From Jeotgalibacillus campisalis (GTDB taxonomy: Bacteria > Bacillota > Bacilli > Bacillales > Jeotgalibacillaceae), in assembly GCF_000829515.1 (NCBI RefSeq), contig NZ_JXRR01000022.1, positions 186,001-250,000 on the forward strand: a stretch of DNA of 64,000 nucleotides. Reading direction: 5' to 3'. Numbering within the stretch: position 1 is the first letter of the stretch; every line of letters begins with the position of its first letter. The notes beneath the pieces are model-generated. The model was not told the DNA's origin. It searched no databases and saw only the letters and a program-made list of their open reading frames with translations. A program made the translations under genes and the position numbers. This document shows positions 54,733-63,602 of the stretch, one piece after another.

Positions 54733-55020
54733 TTACCCCAATATTAACGGATCCATTTTATATTCGTGGACATGTCTTAAAGGATCATCATGATGAATTA
54801 TACTTTGAAGCCCGGTTGGCCCCTGATAAGACAAATTGTTTTCTACTATTCCATCTGGAGCTGTACGGGTATGAGATTGCACATCAACTACTTCAAGATT
54901 TGGTACTAATTTGTCTGGTCCTTCATAGGACAGATTGTTTTGTTCTATACCATCTGGGGCTGATCTAAAGTGTTGACCTACTTCTACCAAATGATTTCCT
55001 CCTGTATAAAGATCACTCAT
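54733..55020 (-). CDS. 95-residue protein with two 33-residue repeats, unknown family
   Basis: A small soluble protein made mostly of two tandem repeats, residues 11-43 and 44-76. Each holds R-S/T-APDGI, two variable residues, NNLSY, one variable residue, GP, preceded by V-D/E-V and a His-containing turn. The ends (MSDLYTGGN and HVHEYKMDPLILG) are short. No known fold is recognised. The start at 55020 overlaps the preceding dynamin's stop by 8 bp (ATGAGTGA), with GGAAGGAACG upstream. It lies between two dynamin genes in the operon and is probably an adaptor or regulator of them. Confidence 0.7.
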   Translation of the reverse strand: MSDLYTGGNHLVEVGQHFRSAPDGIEQNNLSYEGPDKLVPNLEVVDVQSHTRTAPDGIVENNLSYQGPTGLQSIIHHDDPLRHVHEYKMDPLILG

Positions 55021-56758
55021 TATTATCGTTCCTTCCATTTATAAGATTTAACACTGGTATTGGATCTGGCAAGGTATGTAATACTTCTCTATCGGCATCA
55101 AAGTGAGTTTTCTTTTTAGAATAATAATCACTTGCCGTTCTTTTCATAGTTAATATTTGCTCGCTAGCAATTTGCTCAGATGTAGTTTCCACATATATTT
55201 TTAATCCTTCATCGATTTTCATTATCAGATCATGGATAGACTTTTCAACTTCAGGAGTCAATTTTAATTTTGCAGCTTGTAATTTCCGTTTGCCAATCAA
55301 GTCGTTTATAAACGGTAGCCCCGCAAGAGACAATACAGGTAACAGTAAAAACATACCAGATGCTAGAAATAGTGCTGCTGCCCCGCCAGCAAGCAAACCA
55401 GATTCAAAATATGCTTTTGAATTAACTTTGCTCTTAGCTAAATCATTCATAGCACCTTGATATTGAAACACAGTAAAGCGTGTTGACAAATCTGTTGATA
55501 TATTTGAAAACTTATGTCGAATGGATTTTGTTACTTGATCATCAAGTTGCTTTAATAGAGTGGATACATTGGCAGAATTAGCATTCACCCAAGCATTTAT
55601 TTTTCTTTTGATTTGGAGCGGAAGAGTTTTCTCTATATATCCTGCAAAATCCCCTTGATGAAAAGAATCAATATCTTCCAGTGTTTCTTCGATTAACCGA
55701 TCTTGAAAATGAAACAGAGACTTTCTCGTTATCATCAATATTTCATCTTGTTTTTTAGTGACGTAACGCTTAATTTCATTACTATTTCCCTCTATACCAT
55801 CAAGAAATTTCTCCATTGTTTTTTTCTCTTGTTCTATTTTTTCATTAGAAAGTAATTTAAGGCGGTCTAGTTCTTTTGCTTCAACCAGAATACCTTCTTT
55901 CAGTTGTTGAAGTTGATTTTGATAGAACTTAAGCTTGCTCTTAGCAAGTGTCCCTTTTGATGACCTCTCATCAAGAATATGCATTAAATATTTAAATGAA
56001 GGTTCACTAGGATCCTCTTTTGCTTCTAATGAGGATACGAAAAAGACGTTAAGTTGTTTATCAGTTAGAACATTTTTGAGTTTTCTTCTTACATCTGACT
56101 CAATGTCTTCTAATTCTTCTTCATCTACTCGATCACGAAAGTTTAATACAAAAATAATTTCACCATTTTTTAATTTTAATACGACATCTTTTAAAAATTG
56201 CATTTCTGATTTACTTAAGGCAGCCGAGGCATTAATTACAAACAAAATTATATCTGACATTGGAATGTAGTGATGTGTAATATCAAGTTCATGATCGTTC
56301 AAATCCCCTACGCCTGGCGTATCCACTAGAGTGACCATTTTATTATTAAATGGGAGTTCCGTTTCAAGTGTGATTTTAGCTACTTCTTGGTTATAATTTT
56401 CTCCTGAAAAAGTGTAACTTCTTAACTCTTCAATGGGGATTGTTCCAACCGATTGGTCTATAGCGTCAAACAGGAAAGCTTCACTTCCAGTACCATTACG
56501 AATTTCGTTAACTGCAGCTGTTGATGGTAAAACATCTTCTGGCAAGATTGATCTTTGTAAAATCGCATTAATCAGTGTAGATTTTCCTCTTTTAAACTCT
56601 CCTAGAACAGAGATAATAACTTCATTACTATCTAGATTATTTCGGATGTCTATTAAAGGCTTTAAATAAGAAGAATTCGGCATAGTGGTCTCTAATGCAT
56701 CAATTAATTTATTGCAATAACTATTCAATTCGTTTAAGTCAGTTGCTTTCTGAAACAT
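55013..56758 (-). CDS. dynamin-like GTPase with a membrane hairpin
   Basis: A 581-residue bacterial dynamin. Motifs: P-loop GEFKRGKST (53-61), G2 in VLPSTAA, DTPGVGD (146-152) and an altered G4 NFRD (206-209) instead of NKxD. A middle coiled-coil region (about 270-440) is followed by a hydrophobic hairpin (about 453-487, LLAGGAAALFLASGMFLLLP) that would insert in the membrane as a paddle, then more helix. Start overlaps the upstream dynamin by 20 bp; AAGGAG precedes the ATG. Probably a membrane-remodelling GTPase. Confidence 0.85.
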   Translation of the reverse strand: MFQKATDLNELNSYCNKLIDALETTMPNSSYLKPLIDIRNNLDSNEVIISVLGEFKRGKSTLINAILQRSILPEDVLPSTAAVNEIRNGTGSEAFLFDAIDQSVGTIPIEELRSYTFSGENYNQEVAKITLETELPFNNKMVTLVDTPGVGDLNDHELDITHHYIPMSDIILFVINASAALSKSEMQFLKDVVLKLKNGEIIFVLNFRDRVDEEELEDIESDVRRKLKNVLTDKQLNVFFVSSLEAKEDPSEPSFKYLMHILDERSSKGTLAKSKLKFYQNQLQQLKEGILVEAKELDRLKLLSNEKIEQEKKTMEKFLDGIEGNSNEIKRYVTKKQDEILMITRKSLFHFQDRLIEETLEDIDSFHQGDFAGYIEKTLPLQIKRKINAWVNANSANVSTLLKQLDDQVTKSIRHKFSNISTDLSTRFTVFQYQGAMNDLAKSKVNSKAYFESGLLAGGAAALFLASGMFLLLPVLSLAGLPFINDLIGKRKLQAAKLKLTPEVEKSIHDLIMKIDEGLKIYVETTSEQIASEQILTMKRTASDYYSKKKTHFDADREVLHTLPDPIPVLNLINGRNDNNE

Positions 56759-58634
56759 AAGCTAAACTCCTTCCTCTTGATTGCAAAAAATCTTTTTCAA
56801 TTTTAGCAAAGCTTTTTTGTACGTTTTCTATGCGTTTCTTTTTATTTAGAAATTCTGTTTTCTTTTCGAGAATCTTTTCTCTATCAAGTTCTTTAATTTT
56901 CTTAATACTAGCTAATTCCTCTTTTAATAGTAGTGTTTTTGCATTAGCTTCTTTTTCATACACTGATACAGTTTCCTCTACAAACGTGGTCCATTGATTA
57001 ATAAAATCCAATTTTGCTTTTTCTCTTGTACTTCTAAAGTTAGCTTTAAATTGCTGATTGATTTTTTCTAGTTTTCTTCTTTTTATGCCTTCTGAGATAC
57101 TTTCAATAATAGAAAAACTAAAAAAACTAGCTATTGCAAGCGGAACTAGGAGAAATGGAACAAGTACAATACCGATTCCTGCTGTAAACGCGACACCAGT
57201 GGATAAGGCAATCAGTTCAAAAGAATCATCAAAATCCTTACGTATATCGGATAACGACAGAGTTATGTTAAATTTTTTATTAATTTCATTATTAATTTCT
57301 TGAGATTCTTTTTCCAATCGTTGATAAGCATTCATCAAATGTTTAGTAGCAATTTCATGCTGCTTAACTTCCATTTTTTCTTCGAAATTTTTCCCCAATT
57401 TAATCATTTGTCCTGACAGCATCTTCTGTATCTTATCTTCATTAATTTCGCCTGCATAATGCAAAATTTTCTCAGATAACATTTCTTCTAAATCAAATAA
57501 GTTTTTTGAAAATGCTTGCGTTAATTCAGTTTGTTCTCCTAACAACTCAGATCTTAATCCATCTCTTGCATGATTTATTGACTTAATAAACAGATCAACT
57601 TTTGGCATTAATTCGTCAATTGATTTTTGAATATCAGCTGTATTCATTTCACACGCTGCCACTTTGATTCCCAAAGTATGAATTAGTTCCTTCGCGATCT
57701 TCTGCCCCCGTTTAACAGGCTTTAATAATTTTGCGAAGCCTCGATCATTTTCTAGAAATTCTCCAATGCTCTCTTCAAGCTTTGTAAGTCCTGTAGAATT
57801 TATAATGTGTTGATTTTCATTATTTTTCCTTGCTTGCAAAGCTTCTTTACTCGAAATCATAAAAACTTTTGGATTTTTTATAAGATCGGCCAGATTCGTT
57901 TCAATGTGTTGTCTTACTCTCTGGACGTCATGTTCACCGTCTAATACATCCTTAAAATTAACAGCTATAAAAACTTTTGAAATATCTTTATTTAATACTT
58001 TATATTTTAAAAAGGTTTTCTCAGACTCCGACAATGGCATTTCTGCTGATAAGAGCAACACCACTGCATCAGATCTAGGAATAAAATGATATGTCAAATC
58101 TTCCCGGCTCTTATCTAAATCGTTAACCCCTGGAGTATCATAAATTTCTACCCCAGCTTTAAATAAAGAATTTGGATAGCCAATTTCAGCATGCTTGATC
58201 CTATTAATTTCATTCATCTTTTGTTGATGTTCCTGAACAGAATCGGCATCACTTTCATCTGGTTCTCTTGGAACATTTAATTCTTTCAGCTGTAATACTG
58301 AAATCTGACGAGGGGATTCTCCATCATGAAAGACTAACTTTACATTTGGCTCCTCATTATATGTAATTTTATTCAAAATAGCGGTAGTTGGACGGACAAG
58401 TGATGGCAACACTTTCTCTCCCAACAAAGCATTGATAAATGTTGATTTTCCTCTAGAAAACTCACCAACCACTGTAATTAAAAAAGAATTATCAGCTAAT
58501 TCTTCCTTAACATCTAAAGACCTTTTCTTTAAAGAATCCTGATTTATCTCCTCAGCTATCATGGAAAAAACATCAAGACCGCCATAAACCTCTTCACGCA
58601 ACCGATCAAATTCATTAAACCTAATTAAAGACAT
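56739..58634 (-). CDS. dynamin-like GTPase with a membrane hairpin (first gene of operon)
   Basis: A 631-residue dynamin. Motifs: P-loop GEFSRGKST (57-65), G2 in RPTTAILN, DTPGVND (166-172) and the altered G4 NFKD (226-229). A hydrophobic hairpin (about 474-510, GVAFTAGIGIVLVPFLLVPL) lies in the stalk-like half, with basic residues behind it. GGAGTGAGG precedes the ATG at 58634. It heads a tight operon with two further dynamins and a repeat protein. Bacterial dynamins with this shape (DynA, LeoA/B) fuse or protect membranes; which role applies is not known. Confidence 0.85.
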   Translation of the reverse strand: MSLIRFNEFDRLREEVYGGLDVFSMIAEEINQDSLKKRSLDVKEELADNSFLITVVGEFSRGKSTFINALLGEKVLPSLVRPTTAILNKITYNEEPNVKLVFHDGESPRQISVLQLKELNVPREPDESDADSVQEHQQKMNEINRIKHAEIGYPNSLFKAGVEIYDTPGVNDLDKSREDLTYHFIPRSDAVVLLLSAEMPLSESEKTFLKYKVLNKDISKVFIAVNFKDVLDGEHDVQRVRQHIETNLADLIKNPKVFMISSKEALQARKNNENQHIINSTGLTKLEESIGEFLENDRGFAKLLKPVKRGQKIAKELIHTLGIKVAACEMNTADIQKSIDELMPKVDLFIKSINHARDGLRSELLGEQTELTQAFSKNLFDLEEMLSEKILHYAGEINEDKIQKMLSGQMIKLGKNFEEKMEVKQHEIATKHLMNAYQRLEKESQEINNEINKKFNITLSLSDIRKDFDDSFELIALSTGVAFTAGIGIVLVPFLLVPLAIASFFSFSIIESISEGIKRRKLEKINQQFKANFRSTREKAKLDFINQWTTFVEETVSVYEKEANAKTLLLKEELASIKKIKELDREKILEKKTEFLNKKKRIENVQKSFAKIEKDFLQSRGRSLAYVSESN

Positions 58635-59051
58635 TAAATCCTCACTCCATCTATGACTTTTAGATCAATATAATTTACATATTATTAGTTAATTGTAGTA
58701 TTAAAGTAATATAAATGGAAGAGTAATCAATATTTAATTAAGAATCTAATAAGCATTTAATTACATAAATGTATTTTTCGGAAAGTGTTTTAAAACTAAA
58801 AGCTACTCCTATCATTTGAAGGTCCTATCCATTCAGAGAGGCAGACCTACCTTATGTTCTAATTTTTTATTAGGAAATTATTTAATAAAAGTAGATTATT
58901 ATTCCTTGTAACATATACATTATGTGAAATATTTCACAAATAACTCTCCCTTTCTTCTCATCTACCTGCTATACTAAAAGAAAACGAACAAAATATTCCA
59001 TTTTCATCTGCAATCATGCTTTTCATTCCAAGTAGTCAGGATGATGTGACG
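58635..59051. other. intergenic region between the dynamin operon and the lactate permease
   Basis: Holds the dynamin operon promoter (AT-rich, minus strand) on the left and the Rex-site promoter of the permease on the right. No gene seen. Confidence 0.5.
58923..58938 (+). promoter_or_regulatory. Rex-type redox operator before the lactate permease
   Basis: TGTGAAATATTTCACA is a perfect 16-bp palindrome and matches the Rex consensus TTGTGAA-N4-TTCACAA except at one outer base. Rex, the NADH/NAD+ sensor, controls ldh-lctP in B. subtilis, so control of this permease is expected. Confidence 0.85.
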
Positions 59052-60692
59052 ATGACAGCCTTGCAATTTATCACGGCGTTGACACCGATTTTGTCTGTGT
59101 TCATTTTTCTTGTGATTTTGCGTTTACCTGCGACAAAAGCCATGCCAATCAGTTTGCTTGTGACGGCTTTGCTTGCTTATTTTGTCTGGGAGATGCCTTC
59201 TGTTCAGATTTTTGCGGCTTCCATTGAGGGGATAATCATTGCTGTTTCGATTCTATGGATTGTGTTTGGTGCGGTGCTTTTGCTTAATACGCTTTCGAAA
59301 AGTGGTGCGCTTGATGCGATTCGTGAGGGATTTACGGTGATCTCAGCGGATCGAAGAGTTCAGTTGATTATTATTGCCTGGCTGTTTGGATCGTTTATAG
59401 AAGGGGCTGCAGGCTTTGGAACGCCTGCTGCGATTGCAGCTCCGCTTTTAGTGGCGCTTGGCTTCCCTCCTCTCGCGGCTGTGTCCCTTGCATTGATTGC
59501 AGACAGTTCGGCGGTTTCATTTGGCGCGGTTGGGACGCCCGTGATTGTCGGGGTTCAGCAGGGATTAAATGAAGGAAGCGCGCTTGCTCCTGGTGTCGAA
59601 AGTGAATTAGGAGACTTGTCGATCACACAGTACCTCCAGGAAATCGCCAGTACAGCCGTTTTTATGGACTTATTTATCGGGACGTTTATTCCGGTGTTAT
59701 TAGTGTGCATGCTGACACGCTTTTTCGGTGAAAACCGTTCATGGAAAGAAGGTCTCAACATTTTCCCGTTTGCCCTTTTTGCGGGATTAAGTTTTACCCT
59801 CCCAGCTTTTGTTGTTGCGACCTTTTTAGGACCTGAATTTTCTTCGATTATTGGCGGACTTGTTGGACTTATGATTGTCGTCCCCGCTGCTAAAAAGGGA
59901 TTTCTGTTGCCCACTAATGCATGGGATTTCGGCACGAATTCGGCTGAACCGATTGTAAAAGAAAAGATCTCAACCAACGTGATGCCCCTTTGGCTCGCAT
60001 GGATCCCCTACTTGCTCGTCGCCGTCTTCCTCGTCCTAACGAGAATTGACGTACTTCCTTTAAAAGACTGGCTGCGTTCAGTTCGAGTTGGTTGGGGATC
60101 AATTTTAGGAACGGAAATCAGTACCTTTTTTGAACCGTTTTACTTACCCGGGACCATCTTCTTCGTGGTGATCGTCATCACCATTTTTCTTCATAAAATG
60201 AGTGGCAGCCGTGTGAAAGAAACGTTTATGGTTTCAGCTAAAACAATGGCAGGAAGCATCATCGCCCTCGGAGCAGCGGTGCCTATGGTTCGAATCTTTA
60301 TAAATTCCGGCGTTAATCAAGCAGAGCTGCTCAGCATGCCAATGGAGCTAGCCGTTACAGTGTCCGCTACAGTCGGTGAACAATGGCCGCTCGTCGCGCC
60401 GGTCATTGGAGCACTCGGCTCCTTTATTTCAGGCAGCGCCACCTTCAGCAATATGATGTTCTCCCTCTTTCAATTCAGCATCGCCGATCAAATTGGAGCG
60501 GATCCAAAAGTCATTCTCGCGCTGCAAGTTCTTGGAGCTAACGCCGGCAACATGATCTGTGTTCTAAACGTCGTCGCTGCCGCTTCTGTTGTGAACCTTG
60601 TTGGGAAAGAAGGCACCATCATTCGAATGACACTGGTGCCGATGTTCCTTTATGTGGTGATGGCGGGGGTGATTGGGTTTTTGTTTTTGTGA
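59052..60692 (+). CDS. lctP: L-lactate permease (LctP/LldP family)
   Basis: A 546-residue integral membrane permease with about 12-14 spans. Family signs are [40 protein letters not shown] and [15 protein letters not shown]; it imports or exports L-lactate with protons. I start at 59052, where AGGATG lies upstream; 12 codons before are open without a site. Single gene, preceded by a Rex operator and followed by a terminator. No lactate dehydrogenase gene lies in the window. Confidence 0.93.
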   Translation: MTALQFITALTPILSVFIFLVILRLPATKAMPISLLVTALLAYFVWEMPSVQIFAASIEGIIIAVSILWIVFGAVLLLNTLSKSGALDAIREGFTVISADRRVQLIIIAWLFGSFIEGAAGFGTPAAIAAPLLVALGFPPLAAVSLALIADSSAVSFGAVGTPVIVGVQQGLNEGSALAPGVESELGDLSITQYLQEIASTAVFMDLFIGTFIPVLLVCMLTRFFGENRSWKEGLNIFPFALFAGLSFTLPAFVVATFLGPEFSSIIGGLVGLMIVVPAAKKGFLLPTNAWDFGTNSAEPIVKEKISTNVMPLWLAWIPYLLVAVFLVLTRIDVLPLKDWLRSVRVGWGSILGTEISTFFEPFYLPGTIFFVVIVITIFLHKMSGSRVKETFMVSAKTMAGSIIALGAAVPMVRIFINSGVNQAELLSMPMELAVTVSATVGEQWPLVAPVIGALGSFISGSATFSNMMFSLFQFSIADQIGADPKVILALQVLGANAGNMICVLNVVAAASVVNLVGKEGTIIRMTLVPMFLYVVMAGVIGFLFL

Positions 60693-60711
60693 AAATGCAT
60701 TTATGCAATTT

Positions 60712-60740
60712 AAAAAAGAGTGGTGGCTCCACTCTTTTTT
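60712..60740 (+). terminator. terminator after the lactate permease
   Basis: AAAAAAGAGTGG (60712-60723) pairs with CCACTCTTTTTT (60729-60740). Confidence 0.85.
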
Positions 60741-60771
60741 TGATTAACTTACCTATCTGAAGACGAAACAA

Positions 60772-60801
60772 TCGACAAATTTCGGGTGGTGACAGGCACC
60801 T
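60772..60801 (+). repeat. 30-bp dispersed repeat, copy 2 of 3
   Basis: Identical to the copies at 49351 and 62519, same orientation. It lies between the permease terminator and the next gene. Confidence 0.9.
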
Positions 60802-60891
60802 GCCTTCATCTTGACATGAATCATATTTTAAATTCACCACATAAATGATATGATAAAAAACATGACGATATTCGGAGGTATTTGTAATTTA

Positions 60892-62433
60892 ATGAAAAAT
60901 ATATCTACAATACTACTAGTTATTCTCGTGTTAATCACTGCTTCTTACATTATTTTCACTAACATAGAATCATCTCAGCAAACAGATTCTTCTTTCCCTG
61001 AGTTAGCTTTGGATAGTGGAGAGATTAAACAAATAGATACAAAGACAGATACTAGGTACGGAATTGAGGACGTTACGTACCTTTACGACTTAACAAAAAA
61101 TAATGAGGTAATCGGTGAACTGACGCTGGTTCAAAGAATTTTCTCAACAGGGGATAAAATGTATTTTGCTGAGATAAATTCTAACGCTGAAGTCTCGCTC
61201 AATATAAGTCTTACGGAAGACCCGGAAGAATTGACGTATGAGACGTTAGATAAAACGGTAGAGGAAGTATACCCCTTCAGAAAAGATAGAACGTTAACTG
61301 ACCCCCTAACGAACAAACTTACCTATCTTGAAACTCGGGACCATTCCTTTTTGCTTGGCAGTCAAATCAGTTTTCAGGATATAAGTGAGGTAGAGCCGTC
61401 AGATGGTTCAATGAGTCATGTTTTAGAATTGCTGACGGCAGATCATTCCATTGCGACTGATGATGAACTATCCATCAAGTTAAAAACCGATGAAAAAGCC
61501 CATACATGGTGGATGGTAAGTGAAGATGAATTATTTAAGAATCCGGACGATTTTGAAGAGGCCTATAACATTGGGATAGATGAATTCCGCTGGATCACCA
61601 AAGATATGCTTTACTCACACGGGTTGAATTCAATCTTCCCATCAAGTGAGGACGCATTTGTCAATTCTCTGGTCAGACAAAGCGGAAGAGCCTCTTCCAT
61701 AAAACTCATGAATGAACCTGATCACAGGTTTTGGATCAATATTAACGAACATCAGTTTAAGTCCCTTGAACTAAGACGTCATGAGGATGGGATGTGGCAT
61801 ACAAACTACACTAGTACATGGTTAAACAGAGCGTACGATTTCGGAGCAGATTATATTGATTCAAGACATAATGATAATGTTTTCCGAAGCCAGTTAAGAA
61901 GAGCAAAATACTTAGGGTATAAAGAGTACGCTGACAATTGGAACGTTTACGCAGATTTCTTAGTAAAACGTGCTGATGATGGAAGCATTTTGAATACCTC
62001 TACTGGATATTTTTTAATTGATTACTATGAAGATGACGTTGATCAATTGACGCATGTCTCTTTAAACCATGCATTAAGTTTAATGAATTATTTAATAGCA
62101 AGTTATCAGGCAACTGGAAACGAGGAGCTTTTACCGACCATCAAAGCTCATCAGAATGCATTGGAAGAAACTGCAGACGAATGGATAAACGACGAGGGGT
62201 ATTTAAATTATCAATTAAATTTGGATGGATCTTACAGCGGGGTTGATTATAATCTCGTTACCTATTACGACCTTTTATATTCAGTCGAGTTAATTGAAGA
62301 AATATTCCCTGAGGATCAAACCGAACACCTTGAACAATTAATCAGTGCGAAAGAAGAGCAACTGATTGAGAACGATTTATTTAAATACACGGATCCTTCT
62401 AAAATCGAAAATTATATGGGTCTGATTGAATAA
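60892..62433 (+). CDS. membrane-anchored protein with a D-glucuronyl C5-epimerase-like C-terminus
   Basis: A 513-residue protein. A signal anchor (about residues 5-22) leads to a beta-rich middle region and a C-terminal helical domain (about 320-505) with THVSLNHALSLMNYLIASYQ and SGVDYNLVTYYDLLYSVELI, resembling the C-terminal part of D-glucuronyl C5-epimerases and related alpha/alpha-toroid enzymes. It would act on polysaccharide outside the cell. The start ATG 60892 is 12 nt after GGAGGT; earlier ATGs at 60862 and 60850 are in frame. Single gene. Confidence 0.65.
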   Translation: MKNISTILLVILVLITASYIIFTNIESSQQTDSSFPELALDSGEIKQIDTKTDTRYGIEDVTYLYDLTKNNEVIGELTLVQRIFSTGDKMYFAEINSNAEVSLNISLTEDPEELTYETLDKTVEEVYPFRKDRTLTDPLTNKLTYLETRDHSFLLGSQISFQDISEVEPSDGSMSHVLELLTADHSIATDDELSIKLKTDEKAHTWWMVSEDELFKNPDDFEEAYNIGIDEFRWITKDMLYSHGLNSIFPSSEDAFVNSLVRQSGRASSIKLMNEPDHRFWININEHQFKSLELRRHEDGMWHTNYTSTWLNRAYDFGADYIDSRHNDNVFRSQLRRAKYLGYKEYADNWNVYADFLVKRADDGSILNTSTGYFLIDYYEDDVDQLTHVSLNHALSLMNYLIASYQATGNEELLPTIKAHQNALEETADEWINDEGYLNYQLNLDGSYSGVDYNLVTYYDLLYSVELIEEIFPEDQTEHLEQLISAKEEQLIENDLFKYTDPSKIENYMGLIE

Positions 62434-62435
62434 AA

Positions 62436-62464
62436 ATACCCCAGATCTTTCGGATCTGGGGTAT
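62436..62464 (+). terminator. terminator after the epimerase-like gene
   Basis: ATACCCCAGATC (62436-62447) pairs perfectly with GATCTGGGGTAT (62453-62464), followed by TTTTT. Confidence 0.9.
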
Positions 62465-62518
62465 TTTTGTGTTATATAAGTATCAGAATATGGTTTGTCA
62501 GGTATCTTCCTTATGCTT

Positions 62519-62548
62519 TCGACAAATTTCGGGTGGTGACAGGCACCT
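62519..62548 (+). repeat. 30-bp dispersed repeat, copy 3 of 3
   Basis: Identical to copies 1 and 2. It lies directly beside the stop codon of the GH130 gene, as copy 1 lies beside the TetR stop. Confidence 0.9.
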
Positions 62549-62549
62549 A

Positions 62550-63602
62550 TCACACAAGCGAAGCAAGAATCTCTTTAAGACTCAACTCCGCACATGCCAT
62601 CGAGGTGTCCGCCACGCCATAGTACATTTTGATAACATCTCCCTCGACCACAGTACCGCATGAGAAGACGACGTTGCCAAAGAATCCTTCTACTTCATAG
62701 GACGCTTCCGGTTCTAGAATCGGGGTTTTTGAGCGCGCAATCACTTGTGAAGGATCCTGTAAATCAAGCAGCACAGCACCCATGCAGTAACGGTTTTCCT
62801 TTGATGCACCGTGATAAAGCTCAAGCCAGCCATGATCGGTTTTGATGGGAACAGCCCCGCCGCCAATCCGGCCATCATCCCACATGCCGTCGCGCAATCC
62901 GATTAAATGCTTATGGTTGCCCCAGTATAGCAGATTATCTGATTCCGCAATCCAGATTTCCGGATCTCCCTTGCTTTTTGGAACGGGACGGTGAAGAGCA
63001 TAATATTTCCCGTTTATTTTTTCAGGAAAAATCAACACATCCTTGTTTTCCGGACAGAAAATCATGCCGTGATGTTCATACGATTCAAAATCAGTAGTCG
63101 ATACCAGCACCTCTCCAACTCCTGAAGGGGAGATTGCACTAAAATAGATATAATATGTTTCCCCCATTTGAGTAATACGGGGATCTTCAATGCCGTAAGT
63201 TTCAAGATTCGTAGATGGATAGATAAACGGATCATCGTCAATCGTAAAGTGGCGTCCGTCTTTACTTCTTGCAATGCGCAAGTAAGAGAGCGATGTTAAA
63301 TAGCTGAACTGATCCTTCCCCTGCTCCACAATGATACGCGGATCGGAGAAATCATAGGCTGGATCACTTAGTTCAAACTCATGTATCTTCAGCTGCTTCG
63401 TTTCAGGATCAAAAACGGGTGACTTGACCTTTTCAGAATTTGTTGAAATCGGACGCTCAGCCACCCTCAACAGCATAATGACCTCATCTTTATACGTGGC
63501 AATGCCCGCATTAAATGTACCGATTACTTCAAAATCCTCCCTGTGGGGTTTAACATCTGATGGTGTGACGAGCGGGTTTTCTTCATAGCGATAGACGTTC
63601 AT
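62550..63602 (-). CDS. GH130 family beta-mannoside phosphorylase
   Basis: A 350-residue five-bladed beta-propeller enzyme of the GH130 family, which phosphorolyses beta-1,4-mannosides or mannobiose. Family signs: VIGTFNAGIATYKDEVIML, DPRIIVEQ, TYGIEDPRITQM and KTDHGWLELYHGA. The catalytic Asp is expected in the EDPR motif. It overlaps the DUF1861 gene by 4 bp at its 5' end, so the two form an operon; DUF1861 proteins are frequent partners. No transporter is visible next to it within the window. Confidence 0.88.
   Translation of the reverse strand: MNVYRYEENPLVTPSDVKPHREDFEVIGTFNAGIATYKDEVIMLLRVAERPISTNSEKVKSPVFDPETKQLKIHEFELSDPAYDFSDPRIIVEQGKDQFSYLTSLSYLRIARSKDGRHFTIDDDPFIYPSTNLETYGIEDPRITQMGETYYIYFSAISPSGVGEVLVSTTDFESYEHHGMIFCPENKDVLIFPEKINGKYYALHRPVPKSKGDPEIWIAESDNLLYWGNHKHLIGLRDGMWDDGRIGGGAVPIKTDHGWLELYHGASKENRYCMGAVLLDLQDPSQVIARSKTPILEPEASYEVEGFFGNVVFSCGTVVEGDVIKMYYGVADTSMACAELSLKEILASLV

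Noticed and set aside
59555-59977. 140-codon frame opposite the lactate permease
   Set aside because: Antisense shadow of a conserved membrane protein gene.
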